A stretch of 64,000 nucleotides of DNA from Candidatus Krumholzibacteriota bacterium. Lineage in GTDB: Bacteria > Krumholzibacteriota > Krumholzibacteriia > JACNKJ01. Position numbers and translations under genes: made by a program. The stretch spans positions 62,001-126,000 of the forward strand of contig JAFGBK010000070.1 of the NCBI GenBank assembly GCA_016933175.1, written 5' to 3'. Below, piece by piece: positions 38,995-49,470 of this stretch (position 1 is its first letter; each line of letters starts with the position of its first letter). Under the pieces are notes generated by a model. That model saw only the letters and a program-made list of their open reading frames with translations. It had not been told where the DNA came from and did not search any database.

Positions 38995-40230
38995 TTATTT
39001 TGCCCGCCGTGGATCCGCCCGGAAGAACCGCCGCAGGGCGCCGCCGAGGCCCCGCGGCGAGGCGCCCTCGCCGCCGGCGAGGTCCAGGCGGTGGGCGCCG
39101 TAGTGGAGCAGGCCGACCGTCGGCGTGTAGCGCGGGCTCTGGAGCTCGGCGATGAGGCCCGTCGTGTCCAGGGGCGCGGCCAGGCGGACGCTGCGGTCGA
39201 AGAGCTGGGCGGCCAGCTCGGGCAGGCCGGGCAGGAGGGCGCCGCCGCCGCAGAGCACCACGCCGGCCGCGTGCCGCCGGGCCGCGTCACTGCGCTGGGC
39301 GCGCTCCCAGGCCAGCTCCAGCAGTTCCCGCACCCGGGGCGCGACGATGGAGTGCAGGGTGCGCGCCGTGACGAATCGCTCCGCGTCCCGCCCCACCTGG
39401 TGGATGGCGTGGCGCTCGTCGGCATCCTCGGCCCCGGGCAGCACGCTGGCGTGGTCCAGCTTGAGGCGCTCGGCGTCGGCCAGGGTGACGCCCAGGCCGA
39501 TGGACAGGTCGCGCGTCACGTTGGCGCCGCCCAGGGGCAGCACCTCGGCGTGACAGGGCGCGCCGTCGTGGATGACCAGGATCTCCGTCGTGCCCGCGCC
39601 CAGGTCCATCAGGATCACGCCCCCCTCGCGCTCGTCCTCCTCCAGCGCGGCCAGGGCCGTGGCCAGCGGGCTGAAGACGAGGCCCTCGACGGCGAGGCCG
39701 GCCTTCTCCACGGCCTTGGCCGCGTTCTCCAGGACGGTACTCTCGCCGAGGATCAGCAGGACGTCGGCCTGCAGGCGGACGCCGTCCATGCCGACGGGAT
39801 CCTTGACGCCGCTGCGCCCGTCCAGGGTGTAGTCCAGGGGCAGGGTGTGGAGGATGCGGTAGCCGGCGGGCAGCTGGAGGCTGCGGGCGACGCGCACCAC
39901 CTGGGCCAGGTCCTCCGGCGTGATCTCGCGGCTGCCGCCCTCCTTGGCGTGGACGCCCTCGCTGCGCACGGCGCGGAAGTGGTCGCCGGTCACCTTGGCG
40001 AAGACCGAGCGGATCTCCAGGCCGCTGGCGCGCTCGGCCTCGTCGACGGCGGCGCGGATGGCGGCCACCGCCGGTTCGAAGCCGACGACGACGCCCTTGC
40101 GCACGCCCTCGCTGGGCACGGTGCCCAGGCCCAGCACGCGCAGGGCGCCGCGCGCGTCACGCTCGGCCGCCACCACGGTGACGCGGTGGCTGCCCAGGTC
40201 CAGTCCGACGACGATGCTTCTCTCGTTCAT
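38995..40230 (-). CDS. ftsA: cell division protein FtsA
   Basis: 411-residue actin-like ATPase that tethers FtsZ to the membrane. IVVGLDLGSHRVTVV (phosphate 1), VILMDLGAGTTEI (phosphate 2) and LCGGGALLPGLPELA (adenosine loop) are conserved, as is the SHS2/1C region. The C-terminal ~20 residues (GLGGALRRFFRADPRR) look like the amphipathic membrane-targeting helix. 21 bp after ftsQ. Confidence 0.97.
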   Translation of the reverse strand: MNERSIVVGLDLGSHRVTVVAAERDARGALRVLGLGTVPSEGVRKGVVVGFEPAVAAIRAAVDEAERASGLEIRSVFAKVTGDHFRAVRSEGVHAKEGGSREITPEDLAQVVRVARSLQLPAGYRILHTLPLDYTLDGRSGVKDPVGMDGVRLQADVLLILGESTVLENAAKAVEKAGLAVEGLVFSPLATALAALEEDEREGGVILMDLGAGTTEILVIHDGAPCHAEVLPLGGANVTRDLSIGLGVTLADAERLKLDHASVLPGAEDADERHAIHQVGRDAERFVTARTLHSIVAPRVRELLELAWERAQRSDAARRHAAGVVLCGGGALLPGLPELAAQLFDRSVRLAAPLDTTGLIAELQSPRYTPTVGLLHYGAHRLDLAGGEGASPRGLGGALRRFFRADPRRAK

Positions 40231-40251
40231 GCCTCGTCCACCCCTCCCGTC

Positions 40252-40995
40252 TCAGCGGGCGACGACCTGGTCGCGGTAGCGCAGGTCCAGCTCGGCGGGG
40301 AAGGCGCCGGCCCCGGCCAGCTCGGTGAAGACCTCGCGGTAGCATCGGGTCCGCGCCTCGAAATCCTCCCAGCCCAGGATGACGCGCGTGCCGCTCTGGT
40401 TGCGATAGTAGACCAGCCCCTCGGCCTCGACGGCCAGCTCGCTCACCTCGCCGGCCAGGTCGAAGGACGCCGCGCCCAGCGCGGCCAAGGCGCGCAGGGC
40501 CAGGCAGCGCGCGCTGTCGGCCGGCACGGTCCCGCTCCGGCGGATGATGGGCAGGTCCGGCGGCGCGTCGCCGAAGCGCGCCAGCGGGCGGCCGGCGGCG
40601 TCCAGCTCCCGCCAGGCGCCGTCCCAGACCAGGGCCACGGCCTCGGCCTCCTCGATGCGGCAGACCAGCGTGCCCGGCAGCCGCCGGTGGACGCGGGCGC
40701 GGCGGACCCGCGGCAGGGAGTCCAGGACCGCCGCCACGCTGTCGGGCCGCAGCCGGTGCAGGGGCCGGCCCAGCAGGGGCTCCAGGGCCTCGCGCACGCG
40801 CTCCTCGGGCAGGACCCGGCAGCCCGTGATCTCCAGGCTGCTCAGGGTCATGAAGTCGCTGGCGAGAAAGGCGCGGATCCCCGTCCAGCCGCCCCAGCCG
40901 GCCAGGCAGCCCAGGAAGACGAAGACCGCCAGCAGGACGCGGGCCCAGGGCCCGCGCTGCTTCACCGCCATGGCCCGGCGCCTAGGGCTCGCCAT
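40252..40995 (-). CDS. ftsQ: cell division protein FtsQ
   Basis: 247 residues. One transmembrane helix (about 19-37), then a POTRA domain (LSSLEITGCRVLPEERVREAL) and the FtsQ beta domain. It scaffolds FtsL/FtsB and FtsW/FtsI at the septum. The ATG at 40995 overlaps the murB stop by 14 nt; a second ATG at 40971 is possible. ddl, often between murB and ftsQ, is absent. Confidence 0.88.
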   Translation of the reverse strand: MASPRRRAMAVKQRGPWARVLLAVFVFLGCLAGWGGWTGIRAFLASDFMTLSSLEITGCRVLPEERVREALEPLLGRPLHRLRPDSVAAVLDSLPRVRRARVHRRLPGTLVCRIEEAEAVALVWDGAWRELDAAGRPLARFGDAPPDLPIIRRSGTVPADSARCLALRALAALGAASFDLAGEVSELAVEAEGLVYYRNQSGTRVILGWEDFEARTRCYREVFTELAGAGAFPAELDLRYRDQVVAR

Positions 40996-41896
40996 AGATC
41001 CGGATCTCCCGTTCCAGCCGCACGCCCGTCTCCCGCGCGACGGCGGCGGCCACCTCCTCGATGAGGGCCTCGACGTCGGCGGCCGTGGCCGTCTCGTCCA
41101 GAGCCTCGATGAAGTTCGCGTGATGCGCGAAGACGCGCGCGCCGCCGCGGCGGCGGCCCTTGAGGCCGCAGGCGTCGATGAGGCGGCCGGCGTGCTCGCC
41201 CGGCGGGTTCTTGAACGTGCAGCCGGCCGTGCGCACCCCCGCCGTCCGCGCCGCGGCCCGCTTGCCGCTGATGGCCTCGTAGCACTCCCGCTCCGCCGGC
41301 AGCGCGGCCGGCGGCAGGGGCGGCAGGCGCAGGTCCACGCGCGTGACGACGGCGCCGGCGGGCAGATGGCAGCGCCGGTAGCTGAAGCGCAGGGCGCCGG
41401 ACTCGATGCGCAGGGGCGAGCCGTCGGGCAGGTAGCCCGCCACGGCCGCCGTCGCGCCGGCCATGTCGCCGCCGTAGGCGCCGGCGTTGCCGGCCAGGGC
41501 GCCGCCGAGGCTGCCCGGCAGCCCGGCGGCCCACGCGAAGCCGCCGCGGCCGGCCTCGATCGCGCGGCGCGCCAGGACCGCGGCGGGCAGGCCGGCGCCG
41601 CACCGGGCGAGGCCGTCCTCCCAGGTCAGGCCGGCGAGGTCGCGGCCCACGCGGATCACGGCGCCGCGCACGCCGCCGTCCCGCACCAGGACGTTGGTGC
41701 CGTCGCCGAGGATGGTGACCGGCACGCCGTGCGCGTGGAGGCAGGCGAGCAGGGGTCCCACCTGATCGTCGCGCTCGGGTGTGAAGAGCCAGTCGGCCGG
41801 CCCGCCCAGGCCGAAGCGTGTCAGCGGCGCCAGGGGCGCATCCGCGGCCGCGGGTCCGTCGTAGGCGGCCGCCAGGTCCTCGGCCAGGGTCCTCAT
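40982..41896 (-). CDS. murB: UDP-N-acetylenolpyruvoylglucosamine reductase
   Basis: 304-residue FAD enzyme that reduces UDP-GlcNAc-enolpyruvate to UDP-MurNAc. PLTRFGLGGPADWL, LGDGTNVLVRDGG (FAD binding), GLPGSLGGALAGNAGAYG and AGCTFKNPPGEHAGRLIDACGLKG are conserved; the last indicates a type II MurB. The start overlaps murC (4 nt). Confidence 0.96.
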   Translation of the reverse strand: MRTLAEDLAAAYDGPAAADAPLAPLTRFGLGGPADWLFTPERDDQVGPLLACLHAHGVPVTILGDGTNVLVRDGGVRGAVIRVGRDLAGLTWEDGLARCGAGLPAAVLARRAIEAGRGGFAWAAGLPGSLGGALAGNAGAYGGDMAGATAAVAGYLPDGSPLRIESGALRFSYRRCHLPAGAVVTRVDLRLPPLPPAALPAERECYEAISGKRAAARTAGVRTAGCTFKNPPGEHAGRLIDACGLKGRRRGGARVFAHHANFIEALDETATAADVEALIEEVAAAVARETGVRLEREIRIYGEP

Positions 41897-43278
41897 GGCA
41901 GCGCGCGCTCCGCGGTCAGGCGGCCGACCAGGTCCTCGGCGAAGCGGTTGAGATCACCGGCGCCCAGGGTGAACACCAGGTCGCCGGGCCGCGCCTCGGC
42001 CAGCAGGGCGCGGGCGATCTCCTCCCGGTCGGCCATGCGGCGGACGGGCGTCCTTCCCCGCTGGCGGACGGCCTCGACGATGAGGCCGGCGTCCACGCCC
42101 GGCCGCGGCGCCTCGCCGGCCGCGTAGATCTCGGTGACGATGAGGTCCGCGGCGTCGTCGAAGGCCGCGCCGAACTCGGCGTGGAGGATCTCGGTGCGCG
42201 AGAAGCGATGCGGCTGGAAGACCACGCGCAGCGGCCGCCCGAAGTGGCGCCGCGCGGCGGCCAGGGTGGCCGCGATCTCCGTGGGATGGTGGCCGTAGTC
42301 GTCCATGACCAGCACGCCGCCGGCCTCGCCCTTGACCTCGAAACGCCGGCCCACGCCCTGGAAGGCGGCCAGCCCCCGGGCGATGGCCTCGGGATCCAGG
42401 TCCAGCTCGAGCCCCACGGCCACGGCCGCCAGGGCGTTGAGCACGTTGTGGCGGCCCAGGACGGGCATGTCCACCTCGCCCGCGTGGGTGGGGCTCTCCC
42501 AGCGGAAGCGGGTGCCGCCGGCGTACTGCTCGAGGATGTGGCCCCGCAGGGTCGCCTCCTCGCCCAGGCCGTAGCCCACCACCCGGGCCGTGACCCGCGG
42601 CAGCAGATCGCGCAGGACGGGGTCGTCCGTGCAGGCGATGGCGGCGCCGTAGAAGGGCAGGCGGCAGAGGAAGTCCACGAAGGCCTGCTGCAGGCGCTCG
42701 AAGCTGCCGTAGTGGTCGAGGTGCTCGCGGTCGACGTTGGTGATCACGGCCCAGGTGGGCGCCAGGCGGAGAAAGGAGCCGTCGCTCTCGTCGGCCTCGG
42801 CCACCATGAAGGGACCGGCGCCCAGGCGGGCGTTGCTGCCGAAGCTCTGCAGGCGGCCTCCCACCACGGCCGTCGGGTCGAGGCCACCCGAGTGGAGGAC
42901 CTGGGCCACCAGGCTGCTGGCGGTCGTCTTGCCGTGGCTGCCCGTGACGGCGATGCCGTGCTTGAGGCGCATGAGCTCGGCCAGCATCTCGCCGCGGCTG
43001 ACGACGGGGACGCCCCGCCGGCGGGCCTCCGCGAGCTCCGGGTTGTCCGCCGGCACGGCGCTGGAGTAGACCACCACGTCGGCTCCGGCCACCTGATCGG
43101 CCCGATGCCCCACGTCGCAGCGCACGCCCAGGTGGCGGAGGCGTGCCAGGAGCGGGCTGTCGGCCAGGTCCGATCCCGTCACCACAAATCCCGAATTGGC
43201 AAGGATTTCGGCGATTCCGCTCATGCCGATTCCACCGATGGCGACCAGATGGACCTGGCGGGTGCGTCCCAGGCGCAC
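41893..43278 (-). CDS. murC: UDP-N-acetylmuramate--L-alanine ligase
   Basis: 461 residues. Adds L-Ala to UDP-MurNAc. HLVAIGGIGMSGIAEIL near the N-terminus, the P-loop TGSHGKTTASS, ITNVDREHLDHYG and DDYGHHPTEIAATL are diagnostic. Two starts compete. GTG at 43278 has AAGGAG 5 nt upstream and gives the common MurC N-terminus (chosen). ATG at 43341 overlaps the murG stop (ATGA) and adds 21 Ala/Pro-rich residues. Coupled to murB downstream. Confidence 0.95.
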   Translation of the reverse strand: MRLGRTRQVHLVAIGGIGMSGIAEILANSGFVVTGSDLADSPLLARLRHLGVRCDVGHRADQVAGADVVVYSSAVPADNPELAEARRRGVPVVSRGEMLAELMRLKHGIAVTGSHGKTTASSLVAQVLHSGGLDPTAVVGGRLQSFGSNARLGAGPFMVAEADESDGSFLRLAPTWAVITNVDREHLDHYGSFERLQQAFVDFLCRLPFYGAAIACTDDPVLRDLLPRVTARVVGYGLGEEATLRGHILEQYAGGTRFRWESPTHAGEVDMPVLGRHNVLNALAAVAVGLELDLDPEAIARGLAAFQGVGRRFEVKGEAGGVLVMDDYGHHPTEIAATLAAARRHFGRPLRVVFQPHRFSRTEILHAEFGAAFDDAADLIVTEIYAAGEAPRPGVDAGLIVEAVRQRGRTPVRRMADREEIARALLAEARPGDLVFTLGAGDLNRFAEDLVGRLTAERALP

Positions 43279-43337
43279 GGACTCTCCTTCCCGGGGTGGG
43301 GTGGCGGCCGCGGCCGGCGCGGCCGTGGCCCGGTGTA

Positions 43338-44441
43338 TCATCGGCCCCCGGGGCCAGCAAGGATTTTCTCCATGCCGGCCAGGATCTCGGCGGTGGCCTC
43401 GGGCCGGCCCAGGGAACGGCTGGCGCGGGCCATGGCCTCCTCCCGCCCCGGCTCCTCCCAGAGGCGCTCCAGGAGCGCGGCCAGCCCCTCGCCGGTGAGC
43501 TCGGCGTCGGGGACGAGGACGGCAGCGCCCGCGTCCACCAGGGAGCGGGCGTTGACCGTCTGGTGGTCGTCCACGGCGTGGGGGAAGGGAACCAGCACGG
43601 CCGGCAGTCCCATGAGTGTGATCTCGGCCAGGGTCATGGCGCCGGAACGACATATGACCCAGTGGCTTCGCGCCATTTCTTCAGGCATGTTCTCGATGTA
43701 GGCGCGCACCTGGACCCGCGGCGCCAGATGCCGCAGCGCCTCGCCGATCCGCCCGGCGTCGTCCTCGCCGGTCTGGAGCAGGGCCTCGAAGTCCGCGTGC
43801 CGCGCCAGACGGGGCAGGGCCTCGCAGGCAGCTTCGTTGAGGCGACGGGCGCCGCGACTGCCCCCGAAGATCAGCAGGCGCCGCGGTCCCGGCGGCGGCC
43901 CCTCGGCCCGGCGCCGCCGGGCGCGGTCGCGGATGGCCGCTCGCACGGGATTGCCCGTCACGCGGCGCGGCGGCCGTTCGCTCAGGCCCGCGGCCGCCGC
44001 GGGGAAGGCCAGGAAGAGACCGCGGGCGCTCGCGGCGAAGAGCCGGATCACCTGGCCGGGCACGCTGTTCTGCTCCTGTAGGAAGAAGGGCCGGCCCGCG
44101 AGACGGGCGGCGGCCAGCACGGGCAGGCTGGCGAAGCTGCCCGTAGCCAGGACGGCGTCGGGCCGGAAGCGGCGCAGCAGATCCATGGCGCGCAGCGTGG
44201 CCAGGGCCGTCTCGCCGGGAAAGAGCAGGCGTTCGCCCAGCCCCTTGCCGCGGAAGCCCCGCATGGACAGACCCCGGAAGGGCATGCCGGCCGCCGGCAC
44301 GATGCGCGCCTCCAGGCCGCGGCGGGATCCCACGAAGAGGACCTCCCGGCCCTCGCCGCCGGCCAGGAAGGCCTCGCCCAGGGCCAGTGCCGGGTAGACG
44401 TGCCCGCCCGTACCTCCGCCCGTGACGAGCAGGCGCCTCAT
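43338..44441 (-). CDS. murG: UDP-GlcNAc:lipid I N-acetylglucosaminyltransferase
   Basis: 367-residue GT28 glycosyltransferase making lipid II at the inner face of the membrane. LVTGGGTGGHVYPALAL at the N-terminus, QEQNSVPGQV, FGGSRGARRLNE and CRSGAMTLAEI / PFPHAVDDHQTVNA in the UDP-GlcNAc pocket are all present. Overlaps ftsW by 4 nt. Confidence 0.97.
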   Translation of the reverse strand: MRRLLVTGGGTGGHVYPALALGEAFLAGGEGREVLFVGSRRGLEARIVPAAGMPFRGLSMRGFRGKGLGERLLFPGETALATLRAMDLLRRFRPDAVLATGSFASLPVLAAARLAGRPFFLQEQNSVPGQVIRLFAASARGLFLAFPAAAAGLSERPPRRVTGNPVRAAIRDRARRRRAEGPPPGPRRLLIFGGSRGARRLNEAACEALPRLARHADFEALLQTGEDDAGRIGEALRHLAPRVQVRAYIENMPEEMARSHWVICRSGAMTLAEITLMGLPAVLVPFPHAVDDHQTVNARSLVDAGAAVLVPDAELTGEGLAALLERLWEEPGREEAMARASRSLGRPEATAEILAGMEKILAGPGGR

Positions 44442-45592
44442 CGTCCCCTCCCGCCGAAGAGGTCCTCCATCAGGATATTCTCGCGCCCCTCGGCGCGGCG
44501 CCGCGCCGGCCTCCCGCCGCGGCGACTCCGCGTGACGGAGAGAACCAGGCCCAGGGCGCCCAGGTGCATGACCAGGGAGCTGCCCCCGTGGCTGACGAAG
44601 GGCAGGGGCACCCCCGTCAACGGGAAGAGTCCCAGGGCCACGGCCATGTTCAGGGTCGTGTAGACGAAGATCGTCGCCCCCACCCCCGCGGCCAGGTAGC
44701 AGGCGAAGGGATCGGCCTGCCGCGCGGCGAGGATCAGGGCCCGCAGGGACAGGGCCGTCAGCAGCCCGAGCAGGGTCAGCGTGCCCAGCAGGCCGAACTC
44801 CTCGCCGGCGATGGCGAGGATGAAGTCCGTGTGGTGGTCGGGCAGGAAGCTCTTCTGCCGGCTGCGGGCCGCGCCCTGGCCCCACAGGCCGCCGGCCCCC
44901 AGGCCGATGAGGGACTGGCGGAGCTGGTAGGTCTCGCCGGTGTCCTCCATCCCGCCGGCGTGGTAGGTGAGGTCCACGCGGTGCTGGATGCGGTCGCTGA
45001 AGCGATAGCCCGCCGCGCCCACCACCACCAGCGCGAGCAGGCCCGCCAGCAGCCAGCGGCGCGGCGGCGCGGCAGCCACGAGGACGGCCCCGCCGCAGAA
45101 TCCCAGGGCCAGGGCCGAACCGTAGTCGGGCTGCAGGGCCACCAGGCCCGTGGCCAGGACCAGGGCGGCCAGGGGCAGGGCGAAGCGCCGCCAGGCGCGG
45201 GAATCCGCGGCCCGCGCCGCCAGGCGCTCGGCCAGCAGCATCAGCAGCCCGACGCGCGCCACGTCCACGGCCTGGAAGCCGCCGATCCAGCCGCGCGTGC
45301 CGCGCACCGAGGCCGTGAACAGGACGGCCACCAGCAGGGCGATGCCCAGCAGGCCCGCGGCCGGCGACAGGCGCCGCAGCCAGCGGTGGTCCGTCAGGGC
45401 CAGGGCCAGCATGAGCGCGAGGCCCACGGCGAGCTGGGTCAGGCGGCGCAGGAGATAGGCGCTGCCGTGGCCGGGGCCGCTCAGCTCCCAGCCCCCGGAC
45501 GCGACGGCCGAGCCCAGCACCACCATGCCGGCCAGGACGGTCAGGAAGGTCAGGGCCAGCAGGGTGCGATCCAGCGTGCCGAGGGCGTTCAC
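44438..45592 (-). CDS. ftsW: SEDS peptidoglycan glycosyltransferase FtsW
   Basis: 384 residues, polytopic. FtsW polymerises lipid II at the septum with FtsI. RGTRGWI, LQPDYGSALAL, the QLRQSLIGLGAGGLWGQG loop and GVPLPFVSHGGSSL are SEDS signatures. The start is GTG at 45592, overlapping the murD stop (GTGA), with GGGAGG upstream. The C-terminal ~30 residues are basic and probably cytoplasmic. Confidence 0.95.
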   Translation of the reverse strand: MNALGTLDRTLLALTFLTVLAGMVVLGSAVASGGWELSGPGHGSAYLLRRLTQLAVGLALMLALALTDHRWLRRLSPAAGLLGIALLVAVLFTASVRGTRGWIGGFQAVDVARVGLLMLLAERLAARAADSRAWRRFALPLAALVLATGLVALQPDYGSALALGFCGGAVLVAAAPPRRWLLAGLLALVVVGAAGYRFSDRIQHRVDLTYHAGGMEDTGETYQLRQSLIGLGAGGLWGQGAARSRQKSFLPDHHTDFILAIAGEEFGLLGTLTLLGLLTALSLRALILAARQADPFACYLAAGVGATIFVYTTLNMAVALGLFPLTGVPLPFVSHGGSSLVMHLGALGLVLSVTRSRRGGRPARRRAEGRENILMEDLFGGRGR

Positions 45593-46965
45593 GGAACGGC
45601 CTCCCGCACCAGGCGGCGGAAGGCGTCGCCGCGCGCCTCGAAATCCCGGTACTGGTCGAAGCTGGCGCAGGCCGGCGAGAGGACGAGCCGCTCGCCGTCG
45701 CGGCCCTCGTCCAGGGCCGCGCGCAGGGCGGCCGCCAGGTCGCCCGCCAGGCGTCCCCGTGGGCCGAAGGCGAGGACGACGCTCGGGCCGGCCTCGCCGA
45801 TGCCGTAGGCGAGGCGCACCTGGGGCAGCTCCCGGGCCAGCAGGTCGAAGTCGCCGCCCTTGTCCCGCCCGCCGGCGATGAGGAGCAGCGGCCCGGCCAG
45901 CCCGCCCAGGCTGGCCAGCGTGGCCTCGACGTTGGTGGCCTTGGAGTCGTTGTAGCAGTCCAGGACGCCGCATCGCCCCAGCGGCTCCATGCGATGGGGC
46001 AGGCCGGGGAAGGCGCGCAGGACGCCGGCCAGCGCCGCCTCGTCGCGCAGGAAGGGCAGGGCGCAGGCCAGGGCCGCCAGGGCGTTGGCCAGGTTGTGAC
46101 GGCCCACCAGGCGCAGGTCGGCGGCGGGCAGGAGCGGCGTCTCGCGCCCCGCGCGGCGCAGGACGATGGCGCCGCCGCGCAGGCCGGCGCCGTCGGCGCC
46201 CGCGTCGCCGCCGGCTGCGGCCGTCGCGCCCGCGTCGCTTGCGGGGCCGCCGCCGGCTCCCGCGCCGCCACACGGCTCGAAGCGGAGCCGGCGCGCCGGG
46301 CAGCCGCCCAGGCGCGCGTCCAGCCCGCCCCCCGCCGGCAGGACCAGCCAGTCGTCGGCGGCCAGGCGCTCGAACAGCCGCAGCTTGGCGGCGTAGTAGC
46401 GCTCGGCGTCGCCGTAGCGATCCAGGTGGTCGGGCGTCAGATTGAGCAGGGCCGCCGCGTGGGGCCGGAAGCGGGCGAAGGTCTCGGCCTGGAAGCTGCT
46501 GACCTCCAGGACGTAGAAGTCGGCGTCGGGCTCCGCGAGGACGAGCTCGCTGAAGGGGCGGCCCAGGTTGCCGCCGGCCGGCGCCAGCCAGCCCTGGCTC
46601 TCCAGGAGCAGGCCCAGCAGGGTCGTCGTCGTGCTCTTGCCGTTGGTGCCGGTGACGGCCAGCACGGGCGCTCCCGCCAGGGCGAAGGCCTCCTCCAGCT
46701 CGCCGCTGACGGGAATCCCCGCCGCGCGGGCCGCGCGCGGGGCCGGCGCGTCCGGGAGCACGCCGGGGCTGACGGCCAGGCGCGTGACGCCCTGCAGCCA
46801 GTCCGCCGCGAAGGGTCCGCCGTGAAAGGGCAGACCGCGCAGGTCGTCGGGCAGGTCGCCGGCCGCCAGGCGCTCGTCGGCCAGCACCACGGCGCGGCCC
46901 CGCGCCTGCAGGAGGCGCGCCAGGGCGCGGCCGCTGCGCGCCATGCCGAGGATGAGGGTCGCCAT
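45589..46965 (-). CDS. murD: UDP-N-acetylmuramoylalanine--D-glutamate ligase
   Basis: 458 residues. Adds D-Glu to UDP-MurNAc-L-Ala. LILGMARSGRALARLL at the N-terminus, the P-loop VTGTNGKSTTTTLLG, LNLTPDHLDRYG and CYNDSKATN are MurD motifs. An Ala/Gly-rich insert (GGAGAGGGPASDAGATAAAG) lies in the middle domain. 9 bp after mraY, coupled to ftsW. Confidence 0.96.
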   Translation of the reverse strand: MATLILGMARSGRALARLLQARGRAVVLADERLAAGDLPDDLRGLPFHGGPFAADWLQGVTRLAVSPGVLPDAPAPRAARAAGIPVSGELEEAFALAGAPVLAVTGTNGKSTTTTLLGLLLESQGWLAPAGGNLGRPFSELVLAEPDADFYVLEVSSFQAETFARFRPHAAALLNLTPDHLDRYGDAERYYAAKLRLFERLAADDWLVLPAGGGLDARLGGCPARRLRFEPCGGAGAGGGPASDAGATAAAGGDAGADGAGLRGGAIVLRRAGRETPLLPAADLRLVGRHNLANALAALACALPFLRDEAALAGVLRAFPGLPHRMEPLGRCGVLDCYNDSKATNVEATLASLGGLAGPLLLIAGGRDKGGDFDLLARELPQVRLAYGIGEAGPSVVLAFGPRGRLAGDLAAALRAALDEGRDGERLVLSPACASFDQYRDFEARGDAFRRLVREAVP

Positions 46966-46974
46966 CGTGCCTCG

Positions 46975-48060
<1,086 letters not shown>

Positions 48061-49470
48061 CTAGCGCAGCTCCTCCCGGCGCCGGCCCAGCGACGCCTCC
48101 AGCGCGTCCAGCACGCCCTCCATGGCCATGCCGCGCGATCCCTTCACCAGCAGCAGGTCGCCGGGCCCGAGGACCGCGGCGAGGTCCGCGGCCAGGGAGC
48201 CGAGATCGTCGTGGTGGCGCGCCGAGGCCAGGCCCGCCGCGCGGGCGCCGGCCACCAGTTCACGCGAAAGGGGCCCCACGGCCAGGAGCCCGTCCAGCCC
48301 CAGGCCGGCGGCCTCCTCGCCGACGGCGCGGTGCAGGGCGGGACTCCTCTCGCCCAGCTCGAGCATGTCCCCCAGCGCCGCCCAGCGGCGTCCGGCGGCC
48401 GGCGCCTCGCCCAGCCAGCGCAGTGCGGCGCGCAGGGAATCGGGATTGGCGTTGTAGCTGTCGTCCATGACGGTGATGTCGCCGAGGCGGTACAGGGCGC
48501 CGCGGTTGCCCTCGCGCAGGGCGCCGGGGACGGCGGCGGCCAGGGCCGCGGGCTCGCCGCCCAGGTGGCGCGCCGCCAGCCAGGCCGCGGCGGCGTTGAG
48601 CAGGACGTGGCGCGCCGGGCGCGGCAGCGTCAACTCGTGGCCCTCCAGGCGCAGGCGCCGCGACGCGGGCCCGGCCGGGCCCAGGTCCTCCACCACCAGG
48701 TCGTTGCCCGGCCCGAAGCCGAAGCGCTTGACCGGCGCGCGCGTGCGCGCCGCCAGGGCGGGCGCGTAGGCGTCGTCGCCGCCCAGGATGCACAGGCCGT
48801 CGGCGGGCAGCGCCGCCGGCAGCTCGCCCTTGGCGCGTGCCACGCCGTCCAGGTCGCCGAGCATCGCCAGGTGGCCGGCGCCGATGTTGGTGACGATGCC
48901 GATGCGCGGCGGGAAGAGGCGGCACAGAGCCTCGATCTCGCCGAAGCTGGAGCAGCCCATCTCCAGGACCAGGTAGCGTGCGGCGGCGGACAGGCCCAGC
49001 AGGGTCAGGGGCAGGCCGACGAGGTTGTTGTAGTTGCCCTCGCTGGCGTGGACGGGGCCGAGGGTGGCCAGCAGGGCGCGGCACAGGTCCTTGGTGCCCG
49101 TCTTGCCGTTGGTGCCGGTGACGGCCACCACCACCGGCGCCACCTCGCCGAGGCGCGCGGTGGCCAGGGCCTGGAGGGCGGCCAGGGGATCGGGCACCAG
49201 GTAGAGCGCCGCGCCGGGATGCTCGGTGGCGAGGACGTCGAAGCGTGACGCGTCGCCCAGGAGGGCGGCCGTGGCGCCGGCGGCCAGGGCCGCTCCGGCG
49301 TGGGCGTGGCCGTCCGTCCGCGCGCCGGGCAGGGCGACGAAGAGCTCGCCGCCGCGGACGCGCCGGCTGTCGGCGACAGCGCCGGCGACCGGCGCGCCGC
49401 CGCCGGCGCGGCTGCGCAGCAGCAGTCCCGCCTCGCCGAGACGCGCCTCCACCCAGGTCGCGGGGATCAC
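48061..49470 (-). CDS. murF: UDP-N-acetylmuramoyl-tripeptide--D-Ala-D-Ala ligase
   Basis: 469 residues. Adds the D-Ala-D-Ala dipeptide. VTGTNGKTGTKD (P-loop), NYNNLVGLPLTLL, ITNIGAGHL and MDDSYNANPDSLRAAL are MurF signatures. The start is GTG at 49470, overlapping the murE stop (GTGA), with GGGAG upstream. Its dipeptide substrate needs a Ddl ligase, which this dcw cluster lacks. Confidence 0.95.
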   Translation of the reverse strand: MIPATWVEARLGEAGLLLRSRAGGGAPVAGAVADSRRVRGGELFVALPGARTDGHAHAGAALAAGATAALLGDASRFDVLATEHPGAALYLVPDPLAALQALATARLGEVAPVVVAVTGTNGKTGTKDLCRALLATLGPVHASEGNYNNLVGLPLTLLGLSAAARYLVLEMGCSSFGEIEALCRLFPPRIGIVTNIGAGHLAMLGDLDGVARAKGELPAALPADGLCILGGDDAYAPALAARTRAPVKRFGFGPGNDLVVEDLGPAGPASRRLRLEGHELTLPRPARHVLLNAAAAWLAARHLGGEPAALAAAVPGALREGNRGALYRLGDITVMDDSYNANPDSLRAALRWLGEAPAAGRRWAALGDMLELGERSPALHRAVGEEAAGLGLDGLLAVGPLSRELVAGARAAGLASARHHDDLGSLAADLAAVLGPGDLLLVKGSRGMAMEGVLDALEASLGRRREELR